Part shown: in pieces, positions 1 to 7,610 of the stretch
Position numbering within the stretch: the first letter of the stretch is position 1
Layout: each line of letters opens with the position of its first letter
Translations under genes and position numbers: made by a program
Source: Bacillota bacterium
GTDB lineage: Bacteria; Bacillota; Negativicutes; Sporomusales; UBA7701
Direction of reading: 5' to 3'
Assembly (NCBI GenBank): GCA_023415075.1
Contig: JAEZLU010000046.1
Location: 1-7,610 of the forward strand
Length of the DNA: 7,610 nucleotides
Notes under the pieces: model-generated
The model's database searches: none
What the model was told of the DNA's origin: nothing
Seen by the model: only the letters and a program-made list of their open reading frames with translations

Positions 1-714
1 ACTTTGCGGCGGCGGCCGTCGGTGCCGGCGCAGGTGCAGGACAGGCAGGCGCCCACGCCGCAGGCCATATGGTCCTCAAGGGAAATCTGGCAGGGTATGC
101 CTTTTCCTTTGGCCAGTTTGGCCACCCCGGCCATCATCAGCCGCGGCCCGCACACATATATGCGGTCGTAGCTGCAGTTCTCCAGCAGCTCGGGCAGCAG
201 GTCGACCGTGAAGCCCCGCCGGCCGAACGAGCCGTCGTCGGTGGTCACGTGGATGCTGCGGCAGGCGCCGAGAAAGACGTTGCGCCAGTATAGTTCGGCC
301 TTGGTCCGCCCGCCCATCAGCACGGTCACCGGCTTGGGACAGAGCTCCTTGGCCAGGAAAAGCAGCGGCGCCAGCCCCATGCCGCCGCCCACCAGGAGCG
401 GCCGTTCGCAGTCCAGGTCGAAGCCGTTGCCCAAAGGCCCCATGCATTCCACCATTTCGCCCGGCGGCAGGGCGGCCAGTAGCGCCGTGCCCTGGCCGAC
501 CACCCGGTAGATTATGACGATGTTGCCGACCTCGCGGTCGACCTCGGCGATGCTGAGCGGCCGCCTGAGCAGGGGGTGAAGACTTTCGCTCACCCGCAGG
601 TGGACGAACTGGCCCGGCTTGGCGACCCGGGCGATGGCCGGCGCCCCCAGGGTAAGCCGTTTGATCATCGGCGCCAGGTTGAAGTGCTCGAGGACGATGG
701 CCTGGGCTACCGTC

Positions 715-722
<8 letters not shown>
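1..722 (-). CDS. pyrK: Dihydroorotate dehydrogenase B (NAD+), electron-transfer subunit PyrK, C-terminus missing
   Basis: PyrK carries electrons from the FMN subunit PyrD to NAD+ through FAD and a [2Fe-2S] cluster, allowing dihydroorotate oxidation to orotate in the cytoplasm. The visible 240 residues show the FAD-binding RRPLSI motif (53-58), the nucleotide-binding GGGMGLAPL (112-120), CGPRLMM (191-197) and cluster cysteines C221, C226 and C229 in the usual C-X4-C-X2-C arrangement. C231 is an extra cysteine. The fourth ligand normally lies further on, so it and an estimated 15-25 residues are beyond base 1. The start is TTG at 722: an in-frame TAG ends at 738, no ATG or GTG lies between, and AGGAGGAGG (739-731) sits 8 nt upstream. 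The next in-frame ATG is residue 19, which would delete conserved sequence. It overlaps the carB end by 8 nt. Its reading frame and family are clear; it is truncated only by the window edge. Confidence 0.96.
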
Positions 723-3936
<3,214 letters not shown>

Positions 3937-3937
3937 C

Positions 3938-5002
3938 TTACCCCTCCTTCCGCAGCAGCGCCAAATATTGGTCAAACAGATAGGTGTTGTCGTCCGGGCC
4001 GGGAGCTGCCTCAGGGTGGTACTGGACCGAGAAGATGGGCAGACCGGTGTGTCGCATGCCTTCAACCGTCCCGTCGTTTACCGCCCGGTTGGTCACTACG
4101 TAGTCCAGGCCGGCCAGCGACTCTTCCCGCACCGCGTAGCCGTGGTTCTGGGAGGTGATATATACCCGGCCGGTCACGAGGTCCTTCACCGGGTGGTTGG
4201 CGCCGCGGTGGCCGAATTTGAGCTTGTAGGTGTCGGCCCCCGCCGCCAGGGCCAACAACTGATGGCCGAGGCAGATGCCGAAAATCGGCTTTTTGCCGAT
4301 GAGGTCTTTGACAGTGGCGATCGACTTGGGCACGTCCTTGGGGTCGCCCGGGCCGTTCGACAGGAAGACGCCGGCGAAATCGTGGGCCAGGATCGTCGCC
4401 GCCGGCGTGTCGGCCGGGAAGATCGTCAGGTCGCAGCCCGCCCTGACCAGCGAATTAAGTATATTGCGTTTGACGCCGTAGTCGAGCACCGCCACCCGCG
4501 GGCCGGCAGCCGGCATACGGTAGACTTCCTTGGTGGTGACCTCGGCCACCACCGCCAGTTCGGGCGGCCGGCCGAAAAGCTCGCTGATCTCGTCGGCCGG
4601 CGTATCGGCAGGCACGATCAGTCCTTTCATCGTGCCGCTCGAGCGGATGCGGCGGGTGACCGCCCGCGTGTCCACTCCATGGATGCAGGGCACGCCCTTG
4701 GCCGCCAGGTACTCGGCCAGGCCTATCTCCGACTGCCAGTTGCTCGGCCGGCTGCACAGCTCGCTGATGACGAAGCCGCGCACATGGGACAGCGGCGCCT
4801 GGTCGCAGACCTCGGCCGTGCCGTAGTTGCCGATGAGCGGGTAGGTCATGGTCACGATCTGGCCGCAGTACGACGCGTCGGTCAGCACTTCCTGGTAGCC
4901 GGTCATGCCGGTGTTGAAGACCACCTCGCCGACCGCCCGCATATTATTGATAATTTCGCCGGCAAACACGCTGCCGTCTTCCAGTATCAGTTTTCCTCTC
5001 AT
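3938..5002 (-). CDS. carA: Carbamoyl-phosphate synthase small (glutaminase) subunit
   Basis: Glutamine amidotransferase subunit that hydrolyses glutamine and channels ammonia to CarB. The 354 residues comprise an N-terminal CarA-specific domain (about 1-150, opening with LILEDGSVFAGE and including NTGMTGYQEVLTD, 30-42) and a C-terminal class I amidotransferase domain (about 168-350). The catalytic triad is visible: C244 in GICLGHQ, and H329 and E331 in QYHPEA. The oxyanion-loop motif SNGPGDP is at 215-221. Length is slightly shorter than the roughly 380 residues of the E. coli protein and typical of Bacillota. Its ATG shares the ATGA junction with the pyrC stop codon (4-nt overlap), with AAGGTGA just upstream (5013-5007). 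Its stop is 1 nt from the carB start, so the two subunits should be made in equal amounts. The alternative name in the Bacillus system is pyrAA. Confidence 0.99.
   Translation of the reverse strand: MRGKLILEDGSVFAGEIINNMRAVGEVVFNTGMTGYQEVLTDASYCGQIVTMTYPLIGNYGTAEVCDQAPLSHVRGFVISELCSRPSNWQSEIGLAEYLAAKGVPCIHGVDTRAVTRRIRSSGTMKGLIVPADTPADEISELFGRPPELAVVAEVTTKEVYRMPAAGPRVAVLDYGVKRNILNSLVRAGCDLTIFPADTPAATILAHDFAGVFLSNGPGDPKDVPKSIATVKDLIGKKPIFGICLGHQLLALAAGADTYKLKFGHRGANHPVKDLVTGRVYITSQNHGYAVREESLAGLDYVVTNRAVNDGTVEGMRHTGLPIFSVQYHPEAAPGPDDNTYLFDQYLALLRKEG
3943..3949 (-). promoter_or_regulatory. Ribosome binding site of carB
   Basis: AAGGAGG on the minus strand, inside the last codons of carA, 6 nt before the carB ATG at 3936. 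It fixes the carB start and excludes the longer in-frame extension into carA. Confidence 0.85.
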
Positions 5003-6291
5003 TCAATCACCTTCCCCTGCCTCATGACCACCCGGCCGCCGACGATGGTGGCCACGGCCTTGCCCTTGAGGCTCTTGCCTTCGAACGGGGTGCATTTGCC
5101 CCTGGTATAGAAATTCTGGCTGTCGACCGTCCAACCCTCGTCAGGGTCGAGGACGACGATGTCGGCCGGCGAGCCGGCCTTGAGCGTGCCCGCCGCCAGC
5201 CCCAGCACGCGGGCCGGCGCGGCCGTCAGCCGCTCGATCAGCTCAGGCAGCGTGAATTTGCCGCTATGATAAAGCTCGGTCAACAGTACCCCCACCGCCG
5301 TCTCCAGGCCGGCAAAGCCGCTGGGGGCGTAGCGGAACTCGACGTCTTTCTCCTCGAAAGCGTGGGGGGCGTGGTCGGTGACGATGCAGTCGACCGTCCC
5401 GTCCTTGAGGCCGGCGACCACCGCCGCCACGTGCTCGGGCGAGCGCAGGGGCGGGTTAACCTTGGTGGCCGGATCGAAGCCGACCACCGCTTCGTCGGTC
5501 AGCGTCAGGTGATGAGGCGTAGCCTCGGCCGTCACCTTCACCCCGCGGGCTTTGGCCTGGCGGACCAGCTCGACCGCACCGGCGGTGCTGACATGGGCGA
5601 TATGGACCGGCGAGCCGGTATACTCGGCCAGCCTGATGTCGCGGGCCACGGCGATATCCTCGGCCGCCGCCGGCCGCCCGCGCAGGCCGAGCATGGCCGA
5701 CACCGCGCCTTCGTGCATGTAGCCGTCGCTGACCAGCGATTCCTCCTCGGCGTGGGAGATTATCAGGCCGCCGAACATGCCGGTATACTCCAGGCCGGTC
5801 CGCATGATGCGGGCGTCGCTGACATAGTGGCCGTCGTCGGAGATGGCCACCGCCCCGGCCAGCAGCATATCGCCGATCTCGGCCAGTTCCTTGCCCTCCT
5901 GGCCTTTGGTCAGGGCGCCGATTATCTTCACATTGACCAGACCCTCGACCTCGGCCCGCCGGATAAGGCCGTTCACCAGCACGGCGTTGTCGATGACCGG
6001 CTTGGTGTTGGCCATGCAGCAGACGGTCGTGTAGCCGCCGGCCGCCGCCGCCCGCGTGCCTGAGGCGATATCCTCCTTGGCCTCGAGGCCGGGCTCCCTC
6101 AGGTGTACGTGCATATCGATAAATCCCGGGGCCACCACCAGGCCGCGGGCGTCGATCACCTCGGCCCCCTCGGCGCTGAGCTGGCCGCCGGTCGCCACGA
6201 TGACGCCGTCCTCGACCAGCAGGTCGCCCACTTCGTCTATCCTACGGGCCGGATCGATCAGCCGGCCGCCCTTAAGCAGTAGTTTCAACAT
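4999..6291 (-). CDS. pyrC: Dihydroorotase (class I, zinc enzyme)
   Basis: Amidohydrolase-family enzyme that cyclises N-carbamoyl-L-aspartate to L-dihydroorotate, the third pathway step, in the cytoplasm. The 430 residues match the class I (Bacillus-type) form, not the shorter, about 350-residue E. coli type. The metal-binding motif FIDMHVHLREPG places H61 and H63. By family pattern, the bridging or ligand residues are D152 or D153 in ISDDGHYVSD, H180 in IISHAEEE, H233 in IAHVSTAGA, and catalytic D306 in VTDHAPHAFEEKD. The substrate-site NTKP segment is at 95-98. All are present, so it should be active; a degenerate pyrC-like paralogue would be expected to lack some of them. The ATG start lies within the end of pyrB (20-nt overlap), with GGGAGGG (6302-6296) 4 nt upstream, encoded by pyrB codons. 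Translation is therefore probably coupled to pyrB. It overlaps carA by 4 nt. Confidence 0.98.
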   Translation of the reverse strand: MLKLLLKGGRLIDPARRIDEVGDLLVEDGVIVATGGQLSAEGAEVIDARGLVVAPGFIDMHVHLREPGLEAKEDIASGTRAAAAGGYTTVCCMANTKPVIDNAVLVNGLIRRAEVEGLVNVKIIGALTKGQEGKELAEIGDMLLAGAVAISDDGHYVSDARIMRTGLEYTGMFGGLIISHAEEESLVSDGYMHEGAVSAMLGLRGRPAAAEDIAVARDIRLAEYTGSPVHIAHVSTAGAVELVRQAKARGVKVTAEATPHHLTLTDEAVVGFDPATKVNPPLRSPEHVAAVVAGLKDGTVDCIVTDHAPHAFEEKDVEFRYAPSGFAGLETAVGVLLTELYHSGKFTLPELIERLTAAPARVLGLAAGTLKAGSPADIVVLDPDEGWTVDSQNFYTRGKCTPFEGKSLKGKAVATIVGGRVVMRQGKVIE

Positions 6292-7228
6292 TCGTCCCTC
6301 CCATCAGCACCAGGAAAAGAATGGCCATACGCACCGCCAGGCCGTTCTTCACCTGCTCGGCGATGACCGACTGCTCGCTGTAGGCGACGTCGGGGGCGAT
6401 TTCCAGGCCGCGGTTCATCGGCCCGGGATGCATCACCATGGCGTCCTCCTTGGCCAGCGCCAGCCGTTTCTGGTTAAGCCCGAACAGGCGGGCGTACTCG
6501 CGGGTCGTCGGGAAGAGGCCCTTCTGCTGACGCTCCTTCTGGATGCGCAGCACGTTGACGACGTCGGCCCCCTCTATGGCCGGCTCGATGCGGTCGTAAA
6601 CCGGGACGCCGAACTTCTCCATATCCCGCGGCAGCAGTGTCCGCGGCCCGGCCACCCGCACCTCGGCCCCCAGCTTCAAAAGGCCCCAGATATTCGAGCG
6701 GGCCACCCGGCTGTGGAGAATATCGCCGATAATCGCCACCTTGAGGCCGGCCAGTTCGCCCTTTTTCTCCCTGATCGTAAAGATGTCCAGCAGGCCCTGG
6801 GTGGGATGCTCGTGCTGGCCGTCGCCGGCGTTGATGATCACCGGCCTGACCGCCCGCGAGGCGTAGTGTGACGACCCCTCGGCCTCGTGGCGCATGACGA
6901 TGGCGTCGACCCCCATGGCCTCGACCGTCAGGAGAGTGTCCCGCAGGCTCTCGCCCTTGACCACGCTCGAGGCGCTTGTCGTGATATTGACGACATCGGC
7001 CCCCAGGTACTTGCCGGCCAGTTCGAACGACGTCCGCGTCCGCGTGCTGGGCTCGAAGAAAAGATTGATGATCGACTTGCCCCTGAGGGTGGGCACTTTT
7101 TTGATGTCCCGGTCGATAATGTTCTTCATCTCCCGGGCCGTTTCGAGGATCAGCTCCATTTCCGGCACGGTCATGCTCTGTAGTTCTAGGATGTCCCTGT
7201 TCCGCAGCGATACCTGGCTTTTGGTCAT
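6272..7228 (-). CDS. pyrB: Aspartate carbamoyltransferase catalytic chain
   Basis: Condenses carbamoyl phosphate with L-aspartate to N-carbamoylaspartate, the committed pyrimidine step. The 318 residues have both domains: carbamoyl-phosphate motif FEPSTRTRTSFE (58-69, with S61, T62, R63, T64), K91 of the inter-subunit loop (VKGES), R113, HPTQGLLD (141-148), HSRVARSN (172-179), and the aspartate-site LRIQ (227-230, with R228 and Q230) and HPGPMNRG (267-274). No pyrI regulatory chain follows, so it is presumably an unregulated trimer as in Bacillus, with control at the RNA level. Two starts are possible: GTG at 7234 and ATG at 7228. The GGGAGGAG site (7243-7236) is only 1 nt from the GTG but 7 nt from the ATG, so I chose the ATG. 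It is the first gene after the leader attenuators and overlaps pyrC by 20 nt. Confidence 0.98.
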   Translation of the reverse strand: MTKSQVSLRNRDILELQSMTVPEMELILETAREMKNIIDRDIKKVPTLRGKSIINLFFEPSTRTRTSFELAGKYLGADVVNITTSASSVVKGESLRDTLLTVEAMGVDAIVMRHEAEGSSHYASRAVRPVIINAGDGQHEHPTQGLLDIFTIREKKGELAGLKVAIIGDILHSRVARSNIWGLLKLGAEVRVAGPRTLLPRDMEKFGVPVYDRIEPAIEGADVVNVLRIQKERQQKGLFPTTREYARLFGLNQKRLALAKEDAMVMHPGPMNRGLEIAPDVAYSEQSVIAEQVKNGLAVRMAILFLVLMGGTNVETTA

Positions 7229-7235
7229 AGCCACG

Positions 7236-7243
7236 CTCCTCCC
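7236..7243 (-). promoter_or_regulatory. Ribosome binding site of pyrB
   Basis: GGGAGGAG on the minus strand, 7 nt before ATG 7228 and only 1 nt before the upstream in-frame GTG 7234. The spacing decides the start in favour of the ATG. It lies 46 nt downstream of the last U of the second terminator and is not part of any strong hairpin I can see. Confidence 0.85.
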
Positions 7244-7289
7244 GTTTCCTTCTTATCAGGTGTACCCGCAGCCGCCTTGCCAGCCTACG

Positions 7290-7327
7290 AAATAAAGGCC
7301 TTCTCGGCGCGCAGCGCAAGAAGGCCT
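7290..7327 (-). terminator. Intrinsic terminator 2 of the leader, in front of pyrB
   Basis: AGGCCUUCU (7327-7319) pairs perfectly with AGAAGGCCU (7304-7296). An inner GCGC/GCGC stem with a UGC loop stacks on it, giving about 13 bp, followed by UUAUUU (7295-7290). It looks clearly stronger than terminator 1 and is probably the main gate into the operon. Confidence 0.88.
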
Positions 7328-7363
7328 CCCTTACCCCTTGGTGTGATTCCTTCTTGGCCTCGC
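7314..7363 (-). promoter_or_regulatory. Antiterminator 2
   Basis: CAAGAAGG (7356-7349), the 3' strand of PyrR hairpin 2, is perfectly complementary to CCUUCUUG (7324-7317) in the 5' arm of terminator 2. GCG (7363-7361) could add 3 bp with CGC (7316-7314) across a bulge. It is shorter than antiterminator 1. Formation would open terminator 2 and allow transcription into pyrB when UMP is low. Confidence 0.72.
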
Positions 7364-7379
7364 AGGACCATGTTAAAGG
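7349..7379 (-). promoter_or_regulatory. PyrR-binding hairpin 2 (anti-antiterminator)
   Basis: Lower stem CCUUU/GAAGG (7379-7375 with 7353-7349), a bulged AACA, upper stem UGG/CCA and a 10-nt loop UCCUGCGAGG (7367-7358). The loop matches the PyrR consensus UCCNGNGAGG exactly. It has the same 31-nt length as hairpin 1 and is identical at 25 of 31 positions. It should act on terminator 2 in the same UMP-dependent way. Confidence 0.9.
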
Positions 7380-7381
7380 CA

Positions 7382-7400
7382 GCTATTTAACTAAAATAGC
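7382..7400 (-). repeat. Perfect short inverted repeat between the two attenuators
   Basis: GCUAUUU / AAAUAGC, a 7-bp perfect stem around UAGUU, overlaps the U tract of terminator 1. With a 3-nt bulge it extends outward, as AAGG pairs with CCUU of PyrR hairpin 2. It could be a link between the two attenuators or simply an A/U-rich spacer; no function is established. Confidence 0.6.
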
Positions 7401-7431
7401 CTTCCTTGCCTGTGAGGGGGCGCAAGAAGGC
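7389..7431 (-). terminator. Intrinsic terminator 1 of the leader
   Basis: Minus-strand GCCUUCUUGC (7431-7422) pairs with GCAAGGAAGGC (7409-7399) as a 10-bp stem with a single bulged G and a 12-nt C-rich loop, followed by UAUUUUAGUU (7398-7389). The U tract is interrupted, so termination may be partial. It is the first of two attenuators and is controlled by PyrR hairpin 1. Confidence 0.75.
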
Positions 7432-7470
7432 CTGACAATTCCGATATCTTGTCCTTCCTGACCTCACAGG
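7409..7470 (-). promoter_or_regulatory. Antiterminator 1
   Basis: Alternative fold competing with PyrR hairpin 1 and terminator 1. The 3' strand of hairpin 1, CAGGAAGG (7460-7453), pairs with CCUUCUUG (7430-7423), the 5' strand of terminator 1 (8 bp, one G-U). The PyrR loop CCUGUGAGG (7470-7462) pairs with CCUCACAGG (7417-7409) in the terminator loop (9 bp, perfect). A small ACAA/UUGU stem caps it. Pairing is read from the sequence by hand; no energy was computed. Confidence 0.75.
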
Positions 7471-7483
7471 GCCAGTTTAAAGG
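7453..7483 (-). promoter_or_regulatory. PyrR-binding hairpin 1 (anti-antiterminator)
   Basis: In the minus-strand RNA a lower stem CCUUU/GAAGG (7483-7479 with 7457-7453) and an upper stem CUGG/UCAG are separated by an AAA purine bulge on the 5' side. They close a 10-nt loop CCCUGUGAGG (7471-7462). The loop fits the PyrR recognition consensus (UCCNGNGAGG), apart from C in place of the first U. The bulged two-part stem is the known shape of Bacillus PyrR targets. With UMP or UTP bound, PyrR would stabilise this hairpin, block the antiterminator and promote termination at the hairpin that follows. Confidence 0.88.
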
Positions 7484-7501
7484 CTATATCTTGTTGTAAG
7501 T

Positions 7502-7531
7502 ATTTTAGCAGAGATTGTCTGCAGCTGTCAA
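7502..7531 (-). promoter_or_regulatory. Sigma-A type promoter of the pyr operon
   Basis: Minus-strand TTGACA (7531-7526, perfect -35) is followed by an 18-nt spacer and TAAAAT (7507-7502), a one-mismatch -10. A TGC immediately before the -10 gives an extended -10 (TGn). Transcription would start near 7495, about 12 nt before the first PyrR hairpin and about 267 nt before the pyrB start. No other promoter as good was seen between the genes, consistent with a single transcript. Confidence 0.85.
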
Positions 7532-7555
7532 TGGTTTTTTCCGCGGCTCAGGCCG

Positions 7556-7610
7556 TTAATCGCAACCGCAAATTTCCTCCGGCCCGATGACCCTGACGAT
7601 CGACTGCGCG
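7556..7610 (-). CDS. Possible C-terminal end of an unidentified upstream gene
   Basis: One minus-strand frame is open from the right edge for 17 codons and ends in TAA at 7558-7556, with the tail IVRVIGPEEICGCD. Of the three minus frames it has the most G/C-rich third positions (13 of 17), matching codon use in the operon, and it stops 25 nt before the -35. I do not recognise the protein. Such a short open stretch could be chance. No convincing terminator follows: a CGGC/GCCG hairpin (about 7543-7555) is followed by A residues, so any upstream transcript might read into the pyr leader. Confidence 0.35.
   Translation of the reverse strand, partial: AQSIVRVIGPEEICGCD

Noticed and set aside
3937..4065. 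43-codon N-terminal extension of carB in the same frame
   Set aside because: The extension overlaps carA, has no similarity to CarB and starts far from the AAGGAGG site. The ATG at 3936 gives 1073 residues, exactly the E. coli CarB length.
7285..7371. 28-codon minus-strand open frame in the leader starting in PyrR hairpin 2 and ending after terminator 2, a possible leader peptide as in the E. coli pyrBI system
   Set aside because: There is no ribosome binding site before its ATG, and the overlapping bases are fully explained by the PyrR hairpin and terminator. Its codons show no run of pyrimidine-sensing U-rich codons placed as in pyrBI.
7409..7417. Third PyrR-like loop motif, CCTGTGAGG, on the plus strand
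   Set aside because: It is the reverse complement of the antiterminator partner of PyrR loop 1. No plus-strand promoter or gene uses it, and it does not sit in a PyrR-type bulged stem on that strand.
7543..7555. CGGC/GCCG hairpin just upstream of the promoter, possibly a terminator of the upstream gene
   Set aside because: The stem is only 4 bp, and in the minus-strand RNA it is followed by A residues instead of a U tract.
7587..7610. Plus-strand ATG with 8 open codons running off the right edge, a possible divergent gene
   Set aside because: There is no purine-rich ribosome site (the preceding bases are CCTCC-rich), and a minus-strand frame covers the same bases with better codon bias.

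Overview
The window is a high-GC (roughly 60-65% by eye) stretch holding most of a de novo pyrimidine biosynthesis operon, all transcribed from the minus strand (right to left): promoter and leader, then pyrB, pyrC, carA (pyrAA), carB (pyrAB) and a pyrK cut off by the left edge. Gene order, strong AGGAGG-type ribosome binding sites, an NAD-linked PyrK-type dihydroorotate dehydrogenase subunit and a PyrR-type RNA attenuator all point to a Bacillota (Firmicutes) genome. The GC content suggests a GC-rich anaerobic lineage (a Negativicutes/Sporomusaceae or Peptococcaceae-like member is a guess), not Bacillus itself.

Layout: bases 7556-7610 carry what may be the last codons of an unidentified upstream minus-strand gene. 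Bases 7502-7531 are a sigma-A promoter with an extended -10. From about 7495 to 7229 runs an untranslated leader of about 267 nt with two consecutive PyrR-binding hairpins, each followed by its own intrinsic terminator. The five genes then follow with almost no spacing: pyrB/pyrC overlap by 20 nt, pyrC/carA by 4 nt, carA/carB are separated by 1 nt and carB/pyrK overlap by 8 nt. This is the layout of one tightly coupled transcript.

Function: CarA and CarB make carbamoyl phosphate from glutamine, bicarbonate and ATP. PyrB joins it to aspartate and PyrC closes the ring to dihydroorotate. PyrK is the electron-transfer subunit that lets PyrD oxidise dihydroorotate to orotate with NAD+. The remaining genes (pyrD, pyrF, pyrE) would be expected to the left of base 1. 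All catalytic motifs I checked are intact.

The genes are ordinary. The part worth a second look is the leader: two near-duplicate PyrR attenuators in tandem in front of one gene. In the first, the PyrR recognition loop is itself perfectly complementary to the loop of the terminator. A further possible pairing links the first terminator to the second PyrR hairpin. I found no mobile element, CRISPR array, tRNA or rRNA, and no new protein system.
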